DNA of 40,587 bases from Alphaproteobacteria bacterium. GTDB lineage: Bacteria; Pseudomonadota; Alphaproteobacteria; ATCC43930; CGMCC-115725. The notes under the pieces are model-generated. The model did not search any database, was not told the origin of the DNA, and worked only from the letters and a program-made list of their open reading frames with translations. Numbering within the stretch: position 1 is the first letter of the stretch; every line of letters starts with the position of its first letter. The translations under genes and the position numbers were made by a program. Below, in pieces: positions 34,093 through 40,587 of the stretch. Where the stretch lies: the NCBI GenBank assembly GCA_018971215.1, contig JAGXBG010000002.1, forward strand, positions 1 through 40,587, read 5' to 3'.

Positions 34093-35505
34093 ATGGATAC
34101 CGTCGCCGCCGCCGACATCGTCGCACGCCTCAAATCCGTCGTCGGGCCGAAAGGCGTGGTTGAGACCGCCGACGCCGAGCCTTATTTCGAGGAGCGACGC
34201 GGCCGCTATCGCGGCGCAGCGATGGTCGTGCTGCGGCCGGCTTCGACCGACGAAGTCGCCAAGCTGGTGGCGATCTGCGCCGAAGCGCGGCTGCCGATTT
34301 ATCCGCAAGGCGGCAATACCGGCCTGTCGGGCGGCGCGGTTGCCGCCAAGAACGGCGCGCTGATCAATCTCGGCCGCATGAACCGCATCCGCGCGCTCGA
34401 CGCGCTCAATTTCACCATCACCGCCGAAGCCGGCTGCATTCTCGCCGAATTGCAACGCGCTGCCGAGGCGGCCGACCGGCTGTTTCCGCTCAGCCTCGGT
34501 GCCGAAGGCTCGTGCCAGATCGGCGGCAATCTTTCGACCAACGCCGGCGGCATCAACGTGCTGCGTTACGGCAATACGCGCGAATTGGCGCTCGGTCTCG
34601 AAGTCGTCCTGCCCGACGGCCGGGTGTGGAATGGCTTGCGTGGCTTGCGCAAAAGCAACACCGGCTATGACCTGAAGCAGCTGTTCATCGGCGCCGAAGG
34701 CACGCTCGGCATCATCACCGCGGCGACCTTGAAGCTGTTCCCGCGGCCGCGCGAGATTGAGACCGCGCTCCTCGGCCTAAAGCGCGTCGAGGATGTGATG
34801 GAGCTGTTTGCCCGCGCCCGCACTGCGAGCGGCGATCAGCTTACCGGTTTCGAGCTCATTCCACGCATCGGCATCGACAACGTGCTCGAACACGGCGAGG
34901 GCTTTCGCGAGCCGCTGGCCGCCAAGCACCCTTGGTACGCGCTGCTCGAAATCTCGTCGAGCCGCACCGGCGCACAGCTGCGCCAAGCGCTCGAGGAGCT
35001 GCTCGAAGCGGCGATGGCGGCGGATCTGGTGCAGGACGGCATCATCGCCGAAAGCGAGGCACAGCGCCGCGAACTCTGGCGCATCCGCGCCGCGCTCGCC
35101 GAGCAGCAAGACAAGCTCGGCGGCAGCATCAAGCACGACGTTTCCGTGCCGATCAGCCGCGTCGCCGAGTTCATCGTCAAAGCCTGCAAAGCCGTGAGCG
35201 AACGCCTACCGGGCATCCGGCCCTATCCGTTCGGCCATGTCGGCGACGGCAACATCCACTTCAACCTGACCCAGCCGCCGGGCGCCGATAAAGCGGTCTA
35301 TTTGAAGCGCTGGGCCGAGTTCAACCGCATCGTCCACGACATCGTCGTGTCGCTCGGCGGGTCGATCAGCGCCGAGCACGGCATCGGCTTGGTGCGGCGC
35401 GACGAACTCGCGCATTACGCCCAGCCGCTCGAGCTTGAAACCATGCGCCGAGTCAAGGCGGCGCTCGATCCTGGCGGCATCATGAATCCCGGCAAGGTGC
35501 TATGA
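34093..35505 (+). CDS. FAD-linked oxidase, D-2-hydroxyglutarate/D-lactate dehydrogenase type
   Basis: 470 residues. The FAD_binding_4 domain has YPQGGNTGLSGGAV, LFPLSLGAEGSCQIGGNLST and FIGAEGTLGIITAATLKLFP. The C-terminal FAD-oxidase domain has the metal and active-site motifs PFGHVGDGNIHFN and SAEHGIGL. The family oxidises D-2-hydroxy acids (D-2-hydroxyglutarate, D-lactate, glycolate) and passes electrons to cytochromes or electron-transfer flavoprotein; the exact substrate is not decidable. AGGG lies eight bases before ATG 34093. It follows tsaC/sua5, a familiar alphaproteobacterial pairing, and overlaps the acyl-CoA dehydrogenase by ATGA, which suggests linked electron acceptors. Confidence 0.92.
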   Translation: MDTVAAADIVARLKSVVGPKGVVETADAEPYFEERRGRYRGAAMVVLRPASTDEVAKLVAICAEARLPIYPQGGNTGLSGGAVAAKNGALINLGRMNRIRALDALNFTITAEAGCILAELQRAAEAADRLFPLSLGAEGSCQIGGNLSTNAGGINVLRYGNTRELALGLEVVLPDGRVWNGLRGLRKSNTGYDLKQLFIGAEGTLGIITAATLKLFPRPREIETALLGLKRVEDVMELFARARTASGDQLTGFELIPRIGIDNVLEHGEGFREPLAAKHPWYALLEISSSRTGAQLRQALEELLEAAMAADLVQDGIIAESEAQRRELWRIRAALAEQQDKLGGSIKHDVSVPISRVAEFIVKACKAVSERLPGIRPYPFGHVGDGNIHFNLTQPPGADKAVYLKRWAEFNRIVHDIVVSLGGSISAEHGIGLVRRDELAHYAQPLELETMRRVKAALDPGGIMNPGKVL

Positions 35506-37274
35506 GCGGCTATGCCGCGCCGCTGACCGAGATGCGCTTTGCGCTCGACGAGATCGCCGGGCTGCCCGAAATCGCCAAGCTGCCCGGTTATGAGAATGTG
35601 TCGGCCGATGTCGTCGACGCCGTTCTCGACGAGGCGGCGAAGCTCGCCAGTAACGTCATCGCGCCGCTCAACCGAGTTGGCGACACTGAAAAAACCCGGC
35701 TCGAAAACGGCGTCGTGCGCACGCCGACCGGCTTCAAGGAAGCCTATCGCGCCTATGCCGGTGGCGGCTGGAGCGGGCTGTCGGCGTCGCCCGAACATGG
35801 CGGCCAGGGTTTGCCGATCGCGCTCGACGCCGCGGTCAACGAGATGTGGATGAGCGCCAATCTCGCCTGGTCGCTGTGTCCGATGCTCAGCGTCGGCGCC
35901 AGCGAGCTACTCGAACTGCTCGGCACCCCGGAACAGAAACGCCGCTATCTCGGCCGGTTGGTGTCCGGCGAATGGACCGGCACGATGAATCTGACGGAGC
36001 CGCAGGCCGGTTCCGATCTCGGCGCGCTGCGGACGCGCGCCGTGCGCGAAGGCGACCATTACCGCGTCACCGGCCAGAAGATCTTCATCACCTGGGGCGA
36101 GCACGACATGGCCGGCAACGTCGTCCATCTCGTGCTGGCGCGGCTGCCCGATGCGCCCGCCGGCAACAAGGGCATCTCGCTCTTCCTGGTGCCGAAATTC
36201 CTGGTCAACGACGACGGCAGCCTGGGGATGCGCAACGACCTCCGCTGCGTCAGCCTCGAGCACAAGCTCGGCATTCACGCCAGTCCGACCTGCGTCATGT
36301 CCTATGGCGACGACGGCGGCGCCATCGGCACCCTGGTGGGCGAGGAGAACCACGGGCTCGAAGCCATGTTCATCATGATGAACACGGCGCGGCTGCACGT
36401 CGGCCTGCAGGGCGTCGCTATCGGCGAGCGCGCCTATCAGCAGGCGCGGGCTTACGCGCGCGAGCGCATCCAGGGCAAACCTGTCGGCGCGAAGGACGGC
36501 GCGACGCTGCCGATCGTCCATCATCCCGACGTGCGCCGCATGCTGCTGTCGATGCGCGCGGCGAACGAGGCCGCGCGCGCCCTCGCCTATTACACCGCCG
36601 GCGAAGCCGACCGCGCCCGCCGCCTGCCCGACGCAGCGCAGCGCGCCCGCGCCCAGGCGCGGCTCGACCTGCTGACGCCGGTGGTCAAGGCGTGGTGCAC
36701 CGATCTTGGCGTCGAAACCGCCAGCACCGGCATCCAGGTGCATGGCGGCATCGGCTTCATCGAGGAGACCGGCGCCGCCCAGCATTGGCGCGATGCGCGC
36801 ATCGCGCCAATCTACGAAGGCACGAACGGCATTCAGGCGAACGACCTGGTCGGTCGCAAATTGCTGCGCGACCGTGGCGCGGCCGCTGCCGATCTGATTG
36901 CCGAGATGCGCCGTACGCTGACACAGCTCGACGGCCACGACGCCGACGGGCACTTGACGCGTGGCGTCGATGCGCTCGAGCGCGCGACCGCCGCTCTGAT
37001 CGCAACGGCGGCCAGCGATCTCGGCGCGGCGCTCGCCGGCGCCGAGCCGTATCTTCGGCTGCTCGGCACGGTGGCCAGCGGCTGGCTGATGGCGCGGAGC
37101 GCCGCCGCGGCGACACGGCGCGTGCAAACCAACGCCGCCAACCACCCGTTTCTCGCGGCGAAGATCGCTACCGCGCGATTCTATGCGGAGCATCGACTGG
37201 CACAGGCGCCGGCACTGCTACCGGCGATCGCCGGCGGCGCCACCGTGATGGGCTTCGATCTCGATCTGATCTAG
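35502..37274 (+). CDS. Acyl-CoA dehydrogenase (long, DmdC-like)
   Basis: 590 residues, the long form of acyl-CoA dehydrogenase with an extra C-terminal domain, as in DmdC and related proteins. Seen: WSGLSASPEHGGQGLP, the FAD-contacting MNLTEPQAGSDLGALRTRA, GQKIFITWGEHDM, VQGG-like IQVHGGIGFIEETGAAQHWRD and IYEGTNGIQA with the catalytic Glu439. It oxidises an acyl-CoA to the 2-enoyl-CoA and would hand electrons to electron-transfer flavoprotein. Substrate is unknown; a beta-oxidation or methylmercaptopropionyl-CoA role cannot be told apart. The start overlaps the FAD oxidase stop (ATGA). It converges on pmtA with a 25-base gap holding a palindrome. Confidence 0.92.
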   Translation: MSGYAAPLTEMRFALDEIAGLPEIAKLPGYENVSADVVDAVLDEAAKLASNVIAPLNRVGDTEKTRLENGVVRTPTGFKEAYRAYAGGGWSGLSASPEHGGQGLPIALDAAVNEMWMSANLAWSLCPMLSVGASELLELLGTPEQKRRYLGRLVSGEWTGTMNLTEPQAGSDLGALRTRAVREGDHYRVTGQKIFITWGEHDMAGNVVHLVLARLPDAPAGNKGISLFLVPKFLVNDDGSLGMRNDLRCVSLEHKLGIHASPTCVMSYGDDGGAIGTLVGEENHGLEAMFIMMNTARLHVGLQGVAIGERAYQQARAYARERIQGKPVGAKDGATLPIVHHPDVRRMLLSMRAANEAARALAYYTAGEADRARRLPDAAQRARAQARLDLLTPVVKAWCTDLGVETASTGIQVHGGIGFIEETGAAQHWRDARIAPIYEGTNGIQANDLVGRKLLRDRGAAAADLIAEMRRTLTQLDGHDADGHLTRGVDALERATAALIATAASDLGAALAGAEPYLRLLGTVASGWLMARSAAAATRRVQTNAANHPFLAAKIATARFYAEHRLAQAPALLPAIAGGATVMGFDLDLI

Positions 37275-37289
37275 GGGCGTCGGCAGCGC

Positions 37290-37301
37290 GAACGCGCGTT
37301 C
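37290..37301. terminator. Palindrome between convergent genes
   Basis: GAACGCGCGTTC, a perfect 12-base palindrome, lies across the pmtA stop codon and 15 bases after the acyl-CoA dehydrogenase stop. It could act as a short two-way terminator stem, but the loop would be tight and there is no T-run. Confidence 0.3.
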
Positions 37302-37926
37302 ACGCAGCCTTGTTATTGACGCAGCGCAGCAACTTCCAATAGCCGAACAGGTTGCTTGGCCGGATGTCGCGGACTTCGAGCTTGCCGTTGGTGATGAATT
37401 TGTCGAGCAGGAAATCGGCATGGAAGCCGATCTTGCCGGCGAGCGGCGCGAGCGCCTTCTCAAAACGGCTCACCAGCCAGCTTTCGCTCATGAAATGATT
37501 GACGATGACGATGGTGCCGCCGGGCCGGCAGACGCGCCGCATCTCGGCCGCGAAGCGCGCCGGATTGGGCACCACCGACGCGACGTAAAGCGCCAGCACC
37601 GCATCGAAGCTGTCGTCGGCGAAGTTCGTCTGCTCGGCATCCATCACGTGTAGCGCCTTGACCTGCGTCAGGCGCTTGCGCGCCACGCGCGCTTTCGCCT
37701 TGGCCAGCATCTCGGCCGAAACGTCGATGCCGGTGATTTCGGAATCGGAACGGAAATAAGGCAGCGACAGGCCCGTGCCGACGCCGACCTCGAGGATACG
37801 TTGCCCAGGCAGATTGTTGGCAATCCGGACCGCGGCCTTGCGCCCGGGATGGAAGATAGGACCGAAGACGAAATCGTAGGAGCCTGAAAACAGCCGATAC
37901 GTCTTCAGTGTGTCCTGCAAATCCAT
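37300..37926 (-). CDS. pmtA: Phosphatidylethanolamine N-methyltransferase-like (PmtA type)
   Basis: 208 residues. The class I methyltransferase core has the SAM site ILEVGVGTGLSLPYF, the acidic TGIDVSAEML, DAEQTNFADDSFD and RVCRPGGTIVIVNHF. The N-terminus LFSGSYDFVFGPIFHPGRKAAV is typical of Rhodobacter-type PmtA, which methylates phosphatidylethanolamine to phosphatidylcholine at the membrane. Related enzymes for quinones share the fold, so the substrate is inferred from the N-terminus and length. ATG 37926 is directly supported by the homologous N-terminus. It stands alone, 76 bases downstream of the cold-shock gene on the same strand. Confidence 0.82.
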   Translation of the reverse strand: MDLQDTLKTYRLFSGSYDFVFGPIFHPGRKAAVRIANNLPGQRILEVGVGTGLSLPYFRSDSEITGIDVSAEMLAKAKARVARKRLTQVKALHVMDAEQTNFADDSFDAVLALYVASVVPNPARFAAEMRRVCRPGGTIVIVNHFMSESWLVSRFEKALAPLAGKIGFHADFLLDKFITNGKLEVRDIRPSNLFGYWKLLRCVNNKAA

Positions 37927-38002
37927 GAACTACCTACTCCGACGCTTACTGCCAACAACGCCCGCGCGCCGACAACGATGCGGCGGCGGCGGAACTCCGG
38001 CC

Positions 38003-38542
38003 TTATAGCAAGGTGATATGATCGGCTTCGAGGCCTTTGCGGCCCTCGATGACATCAACGCGCACCCGTTGACCCGGTTCGAGCGCGTTGACGCCGCTGC
38101 GCCGCAAGACGGTGACGTGCACGAAGATGTCCTTGCCGCCGCCTTCGGGCGCGATGAAGCCATAGCCTTTGTCGGGCTCGAACCATTTGACCGCGCCCTG
38201 CATGGTCTGCGCGGGACCGCGCGGTGCGTTGGCGCGCGGGCCGCCGCCACCATTGCCGCCGGTGGCCACGGCCGTGCTGTTGTCAAGATTGAGCACGTTG
38301 ACCACCAGGGGCCCCTTGGCGCCGGGGCCCACTTCGCAGACGATCGACGCGCCTTCGCGCGCCTCGCCGTACCCCGCACGGCGCAGCACCGCCATGGGTA
38401 GGAAGGCGTCGGGCGTGCCATCGGACAAAGAGACGAAACCGAAGCCTTTGGCGGTATTGAACCATTTCACCTTGGCTTCGACGCGGCGGCCGGACGGCGG
38501 TGCGTCGTCGGCGCGGAAAAAATCAGGACGGCGATCGTACAT
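38003..38542 (-). CDS. Double cold-shock-domain protein
   Basis: 179 residues with two cold-shock domains (about 20-88 and 113-179) joined by a glycine-rich linker. RNP1 motifs are KGFGFV and KGYGFI. RNP2 is IFVHV in the second domain, but AFLPM in the first, where the usual His is replaced. Double-domain CSPs are common in alphaproteobacteria and bind single-stranded RNA/DNA, aiding translation or antitermination under stress. A GGGGAGGGGG tract lies about 17 bases before the ATG, far for a ribosome-binding site. It is preceded by the FAH-family gene after 114 bases on the same strand. Confidence 0.92.
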   Translation of the reverse strand: MYDRRPDFFRADDAPPSGRRVEAKVKWFNTAKGFGFVSLSDGTPDAFLPMAVLRRAGYGEAREGASIVCEVGPGAKGPLVVNVLNLDNSTAVATGGNGGGGPRANAPRGPAQTMQGAVKWFEPDKGYGFIAPEGGGKDIFVHVTVLRRSGVNALEPGQRVRVDVIEGRKGLEADHITLL

Positions 38543-38605
38543 GGCGGTCTGGAAAACCCCCTCCCCGGAAACGGCTAAATAACAGTTTAGGTTAGCGCGA
38601 ATCCG

Positions 38606-38628
38606 CGTCCGCCGCTAGCGTGCGGACG
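38606..38628 (-). terminator. Hairpin between FAH-family and cold-shock genes
   Basis: CGTCCGC and GCGGACG pair over a nine-base loop that itself holds the palindrome CGCTAGCG. It lies 29 bases past the FAH-family stop. No T-run follows on the minus strand, so termination is uncertain. Confidence 0.35.
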
Positions 38629-38656
38629 GCACGGCAGATCGAGCGCACTCAATCGG

Positions 38657-39499
38657 TTAACGGCGATACGCCACCACCTTTTGCCGCTGTTCGCCCATGC
38701 CGGTCACGGTCAGCCGCATGGTGTCGCCGGCCTTGAGGAACCGGTTGCGGCCGAGCCCGACGCCCGACGGCGTGCCGGTGGCGATCAGGTCGCCCGGCAT
38801 CAGCGTCACAAACTCGCTGGTGTAGCTGACGATGGTCGCGCAATCGAAGATCATGTCCTTGGTCGAGGCCTTTTGCATCACCTGGCTGCTGACCTCGCAC
38901 ATGACTTCGAGGTTTTGCGGATCGGCGACTTCGTCGGGCGTCACCAGCCACGGCCCGGTTGGGCAAAACGTGTCGCAGCCCTTGCCTTTCATCCATTGCG
39001 GACCGCGTTCGAGCTGGAAATTGCGCTCGGACACGTCGTTGACGATGGTGTAGCCGGCGACGTGCCTGAGCGCGTCCTGCTTGGAGACGTATTGCGCCTT
39101 GGTGCCGATGAAGATGCCGAGCTCGACCTCCCAATCGCCCTTGATCGAATTCTTGGGCAGGACGACGTCGTCGTTCGGGCCGGAATATGAGGTGATCGCC
39201 TTCATGAACAGCACCGGCTCGGTCGGGATCTTCATCGTCGCCTCGTTGGCGTGATCGATGTAGTTGAGGCCGACGGCGACGATCTTGGGGACGTTGGCCA
39301 CCGGCGGACCGAGGCGGGGATTGCCCGACACCATTGGCAGCTTCGCCGGATCGAGCTTGCGCAGCTTGTCGAGAGCGGCAGGTGCGAGCTGGTCCGGCGT
39401 GATGTCGGCGATGACGCCGGAGAGATCGCGGATTAGCCCGCTCTTGTCGAGCAGGCCTGGCTTCTCGTGGCCCGGCGGACCGAAGCGCAACAACTTCAT
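38657..39499 (-). CDS. Fumarylacetoacetate hydrolase-family protein
   Basis: 280 residues. The C-terminal FAH domain shows VAVGLNYIDHANE, GDWEVELGIFIG (metal-site acidic residues), IVNDVSERNFQ and TGTPSGVGLGRNRFLKAGD. The family uses a divalent metal to hydrolyse or decarboxylate beta-keto acids and related compounds, in aromatic or sugar-acid breakdown. The substrate here is unknown; ureidoglycolate lyase-like and 2-keto-3-deoxy acid hydrolases are neighbours. ATG 39499 is chosen because AAGGA lies about eight bases before it and the protein begins MKLLRFGPPGHEKPG as in homologues; the frame upstream is not family-like. Confidence 0.92.
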   Translation of the reverse strand: MKLLRFGPPGHEKPGLLDKSGLIRDLSGVIADITPDQLAPAALDKLRKLDPAKLPMVSGNPRLGPPVANVPKIVAVGLNYIDHANEATMKIPTEPVLFMKAITSYSGPNDDVVLPKNSIKGDWEVELGIFIGTKAQYVSKQDALRHVAGYTIVNDVSERNFQLERGPQWMKGKGCDTFCPTGPWLVTPDEVADPQNLEVMCEVSSQVMQKASTKDMIFDCATIVSYTSEFVTLMPGDLIATGTPSGVGLGRNRFLKAGDTMRLTVTGMGEQRQKVVAYRR

Positions 39500-39591
39500 G
39501 ACGACGCCGTCCTTTCGTTCGTAAGGCGATGAATTCGGCGATGCGGAAGGGCGGCAAACTTGCCACACGCGGCTGCCGGCCGCAATCGGGC

Positions 39592-40380
39592 CTAGCGCGG
39601 CGTGGACGCCAGACGCGCCTTGAGCGCGTCAAGATACGCTTCGACGCGGGCGGCGTTGTCGCCGAAATCGCCCCGCCCCTGCCGCGACAGCGAGCGCACG
39701 TCGATGCGACTGCCGGCGCCGTCCGGCGATACACGAATGGAGACATCGTCGGTAAAGCGCATCCAGAACGATTCCTGGCTTGCCTCGATGCGCCAGGCCT
39801 CCGGCTCTGCGATCACGTCAATCCAGCCCGGCATCGATTGCGCCGTGGCCAACGCGACCGCAAACGCCGTGCGCGGCGGCAGCGTCGTCGTCGCCGGCGC
39901 GACCTGCGGATAGTAGAGGTGCTGAAGTTTTGCCACCGCGGGCCCACCGTATTCGACCGGGTTGGCGTTCTCTTCGGCGCGCGACGGCAACACCGCCCAG
40001 AACGGCGGCGGGTTCGCGATGTCGGTGGTGATGTCGTGGATCGGCGGCGTCGTCGCGGCCAAGCGCGCATAGTACCACGGCACATAGACCACGACGACCG
40101 CGACCGCCAACGTCGCGAACGCAACGGCGCGATGCGATGGCGACAGACGTCGCCAGCCGCACAGCGCGGAGATGGAACATGCCGCCGCGACCAGTGCGAC
40201 GTAGGCGGCGTAACGCATGATCGCAAACGCGACGGTGTAGTACCAAAGACCGAGACGCCATCCAGCCGGCGCGGCCGCAAACGCGGCCAACGCGACAAGC
40301 GCCAGCACGCCTGCGCCGGCGGTCATGAATCCGCCAACCGGCCGCGACGGCCGCACCGTCAACGTTTCGTCCACCGTCAT
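39592..40380 (-). CDS. DUF1499 membrane protein
   Basis: About 262 residues. Three or four membrane segments lie in the first half (GGFMTAGAGVLALVALAAFAA, WYYTVAFAIMRYAAYVALVAA, AVAFATLAVAVVVVYVPWYY). The second half is a DUF1499 domain, recognised from PPIHDITTDIANPPPFWAVL, WRIEASQESFWMRFTDDVSIRV and RIDVRSLSRQGRGDFGDNAARV. Function is unknown. ATG 40380 is preferred; a TTG at 40416 would add 12 residues. A six-base hairpin (CAGGCT/AGCCTG) lies at 40421-40438 upstream of it. Confidence 0.85.
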   Translation of the reverse strand: MTVDETLTVRPSRPVGGFMTAGAGVLALVALAAFAAAPAGWRLGLWYYTVAFAIMRYAAYVALVAAACSISALCGWRRLSPSHRAVAFATLAVAVVVVYVPWYYARLAATTPPIHDITTDIANPPPFWAVLPSRAEENANPVEYGGPAVAKLQHLYYPQVAPATTTLPPRTAFAVALATAQSMPGWIDVIAEPEAWRIEASQESFWMRFTDDVSIRVSPDGAGSRIDVRSLSRQGRGDFGDNAARVEAYLDALKARLASTPR

Positions 40381-40493
40381 CACAATCGTGTCCCGCTCCG
40401 GCTCGTCCTCGGCCAATTCCCAGGCTTATTCCAGCCTGTTGATTCGCTTGGCATCCGGCGCCATGTCGTCTATTGAGGTTCTTTGCTCAATCG

Positions 40494-40587
40494 ATGACCG
40501 TGGCGACCGAGGGCGTCTACACCCCGATAACGCCTGAACCGGCGGATCAATTCCGTGACCGGAGGGATCGCAAGCGCCTGTGGCGCA
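40494..40587 (+). CDS. Possible start of a gene cut by the window end
   Basis: From ATG 40494 a frame stays open to the last base: MTVATEGVYTPITPEP then a basic stretch (RDRRDRKRLWR). It is divergent from the DUF1499 gene. GAGG at 40474-40477 is too far to be a normal ribosome-binding site. With 31 codons I cannot assign a family. Confidence 0.3.
   Translation, partial: MTVATEGVYTPITPEPADQFRDRRDRKRLWR

Overview
The window is a GC-rich bacterial chromosome segment with densely packed housekeeping genes. Gene content and order point to an alphaproteobacterium, probably near Rhodospirillales: a DUF6476 gene divergent from rluD-rpoH, anmK divergent from tyrS, glnE-bcp, mrcA-prfB beside rne, aminotransferase/M48 peptidase/DsbA, and tsaC-FAD oxidase-acyl-CoA dehydrogenase. 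The assignment is by inference; there is no rRNA or other phylogenetic marker to confirm it. I saw no tRNA, rRNA, insertion sequence, prophage or CRISPR array.

Layout. 1-316: no gene. 317-4971: DUF6476 membrane protein, rluD, rpoH (with a good sigma-70-like promoter just upstream), anmK and tyrS. 4968-12039: a large AsmA-like envelope protein, glnE, bcp and a small cupredoxin. 12042-15049: an orphan PAS/HAMP histidine kinase whose end overlaps a di-haem cytochrome c peroxidase gene. 15187-18467: a ClC-type channel/transporter with atypical motifs, a DoxX-like membrane protein whose predicted mature N-terminus is His, and a 52-residue membrane peptide gene. 18753-25663: prfB (decoded through a programmed +1 frameshift), mrcA and, divergently, rne behind a structured leader. 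25673-29905: aminotransferase, BepA-like M48 peptidase, DsbA/Com1-type thioredoxin, and an SRAP-family protein. 30016-37274: a tightly coupled run of a CoxL/XdhA-type molybdoenzyme subunit, cysQ-like phosphatase, tsaC-type gene, D-2-hydroxyglutarate/D-lactate-type FAD oxidase and acyl-CoA dehydrogenase. 37300-40587: pmtA-like methyltransferase, double cold-shock-domain protein, FAH-family hydrolase, DUF1499 membrane protein and possibly the start of one more gene.

How it fits together. Most genes serve core functions: translation (tyrS, prfB, tsaC, rluD), stress control (rpoH, cold shock), envelope (mrcA, AsmA-like, BepA-like, anmK, pmtA), RNA decay (rne) and nitrogen control (glnE). The less ordinary parts are the redox/signalling cluster at 11.7-15.0 kb, the atypical ClC and DoxX-like pair, the rne-mrcA gap where many alphaproteobacteria carry an amidase gene, and the molybdoenzyme subunit with no Fe-S or FAD partner nearby. 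Packing is extreme: three convergent pairs share a CTAG at their stop codons, and two divergent pairs have candidate starts sharing a CATG. No wholly new system is evident; the best leads are listed as findings.
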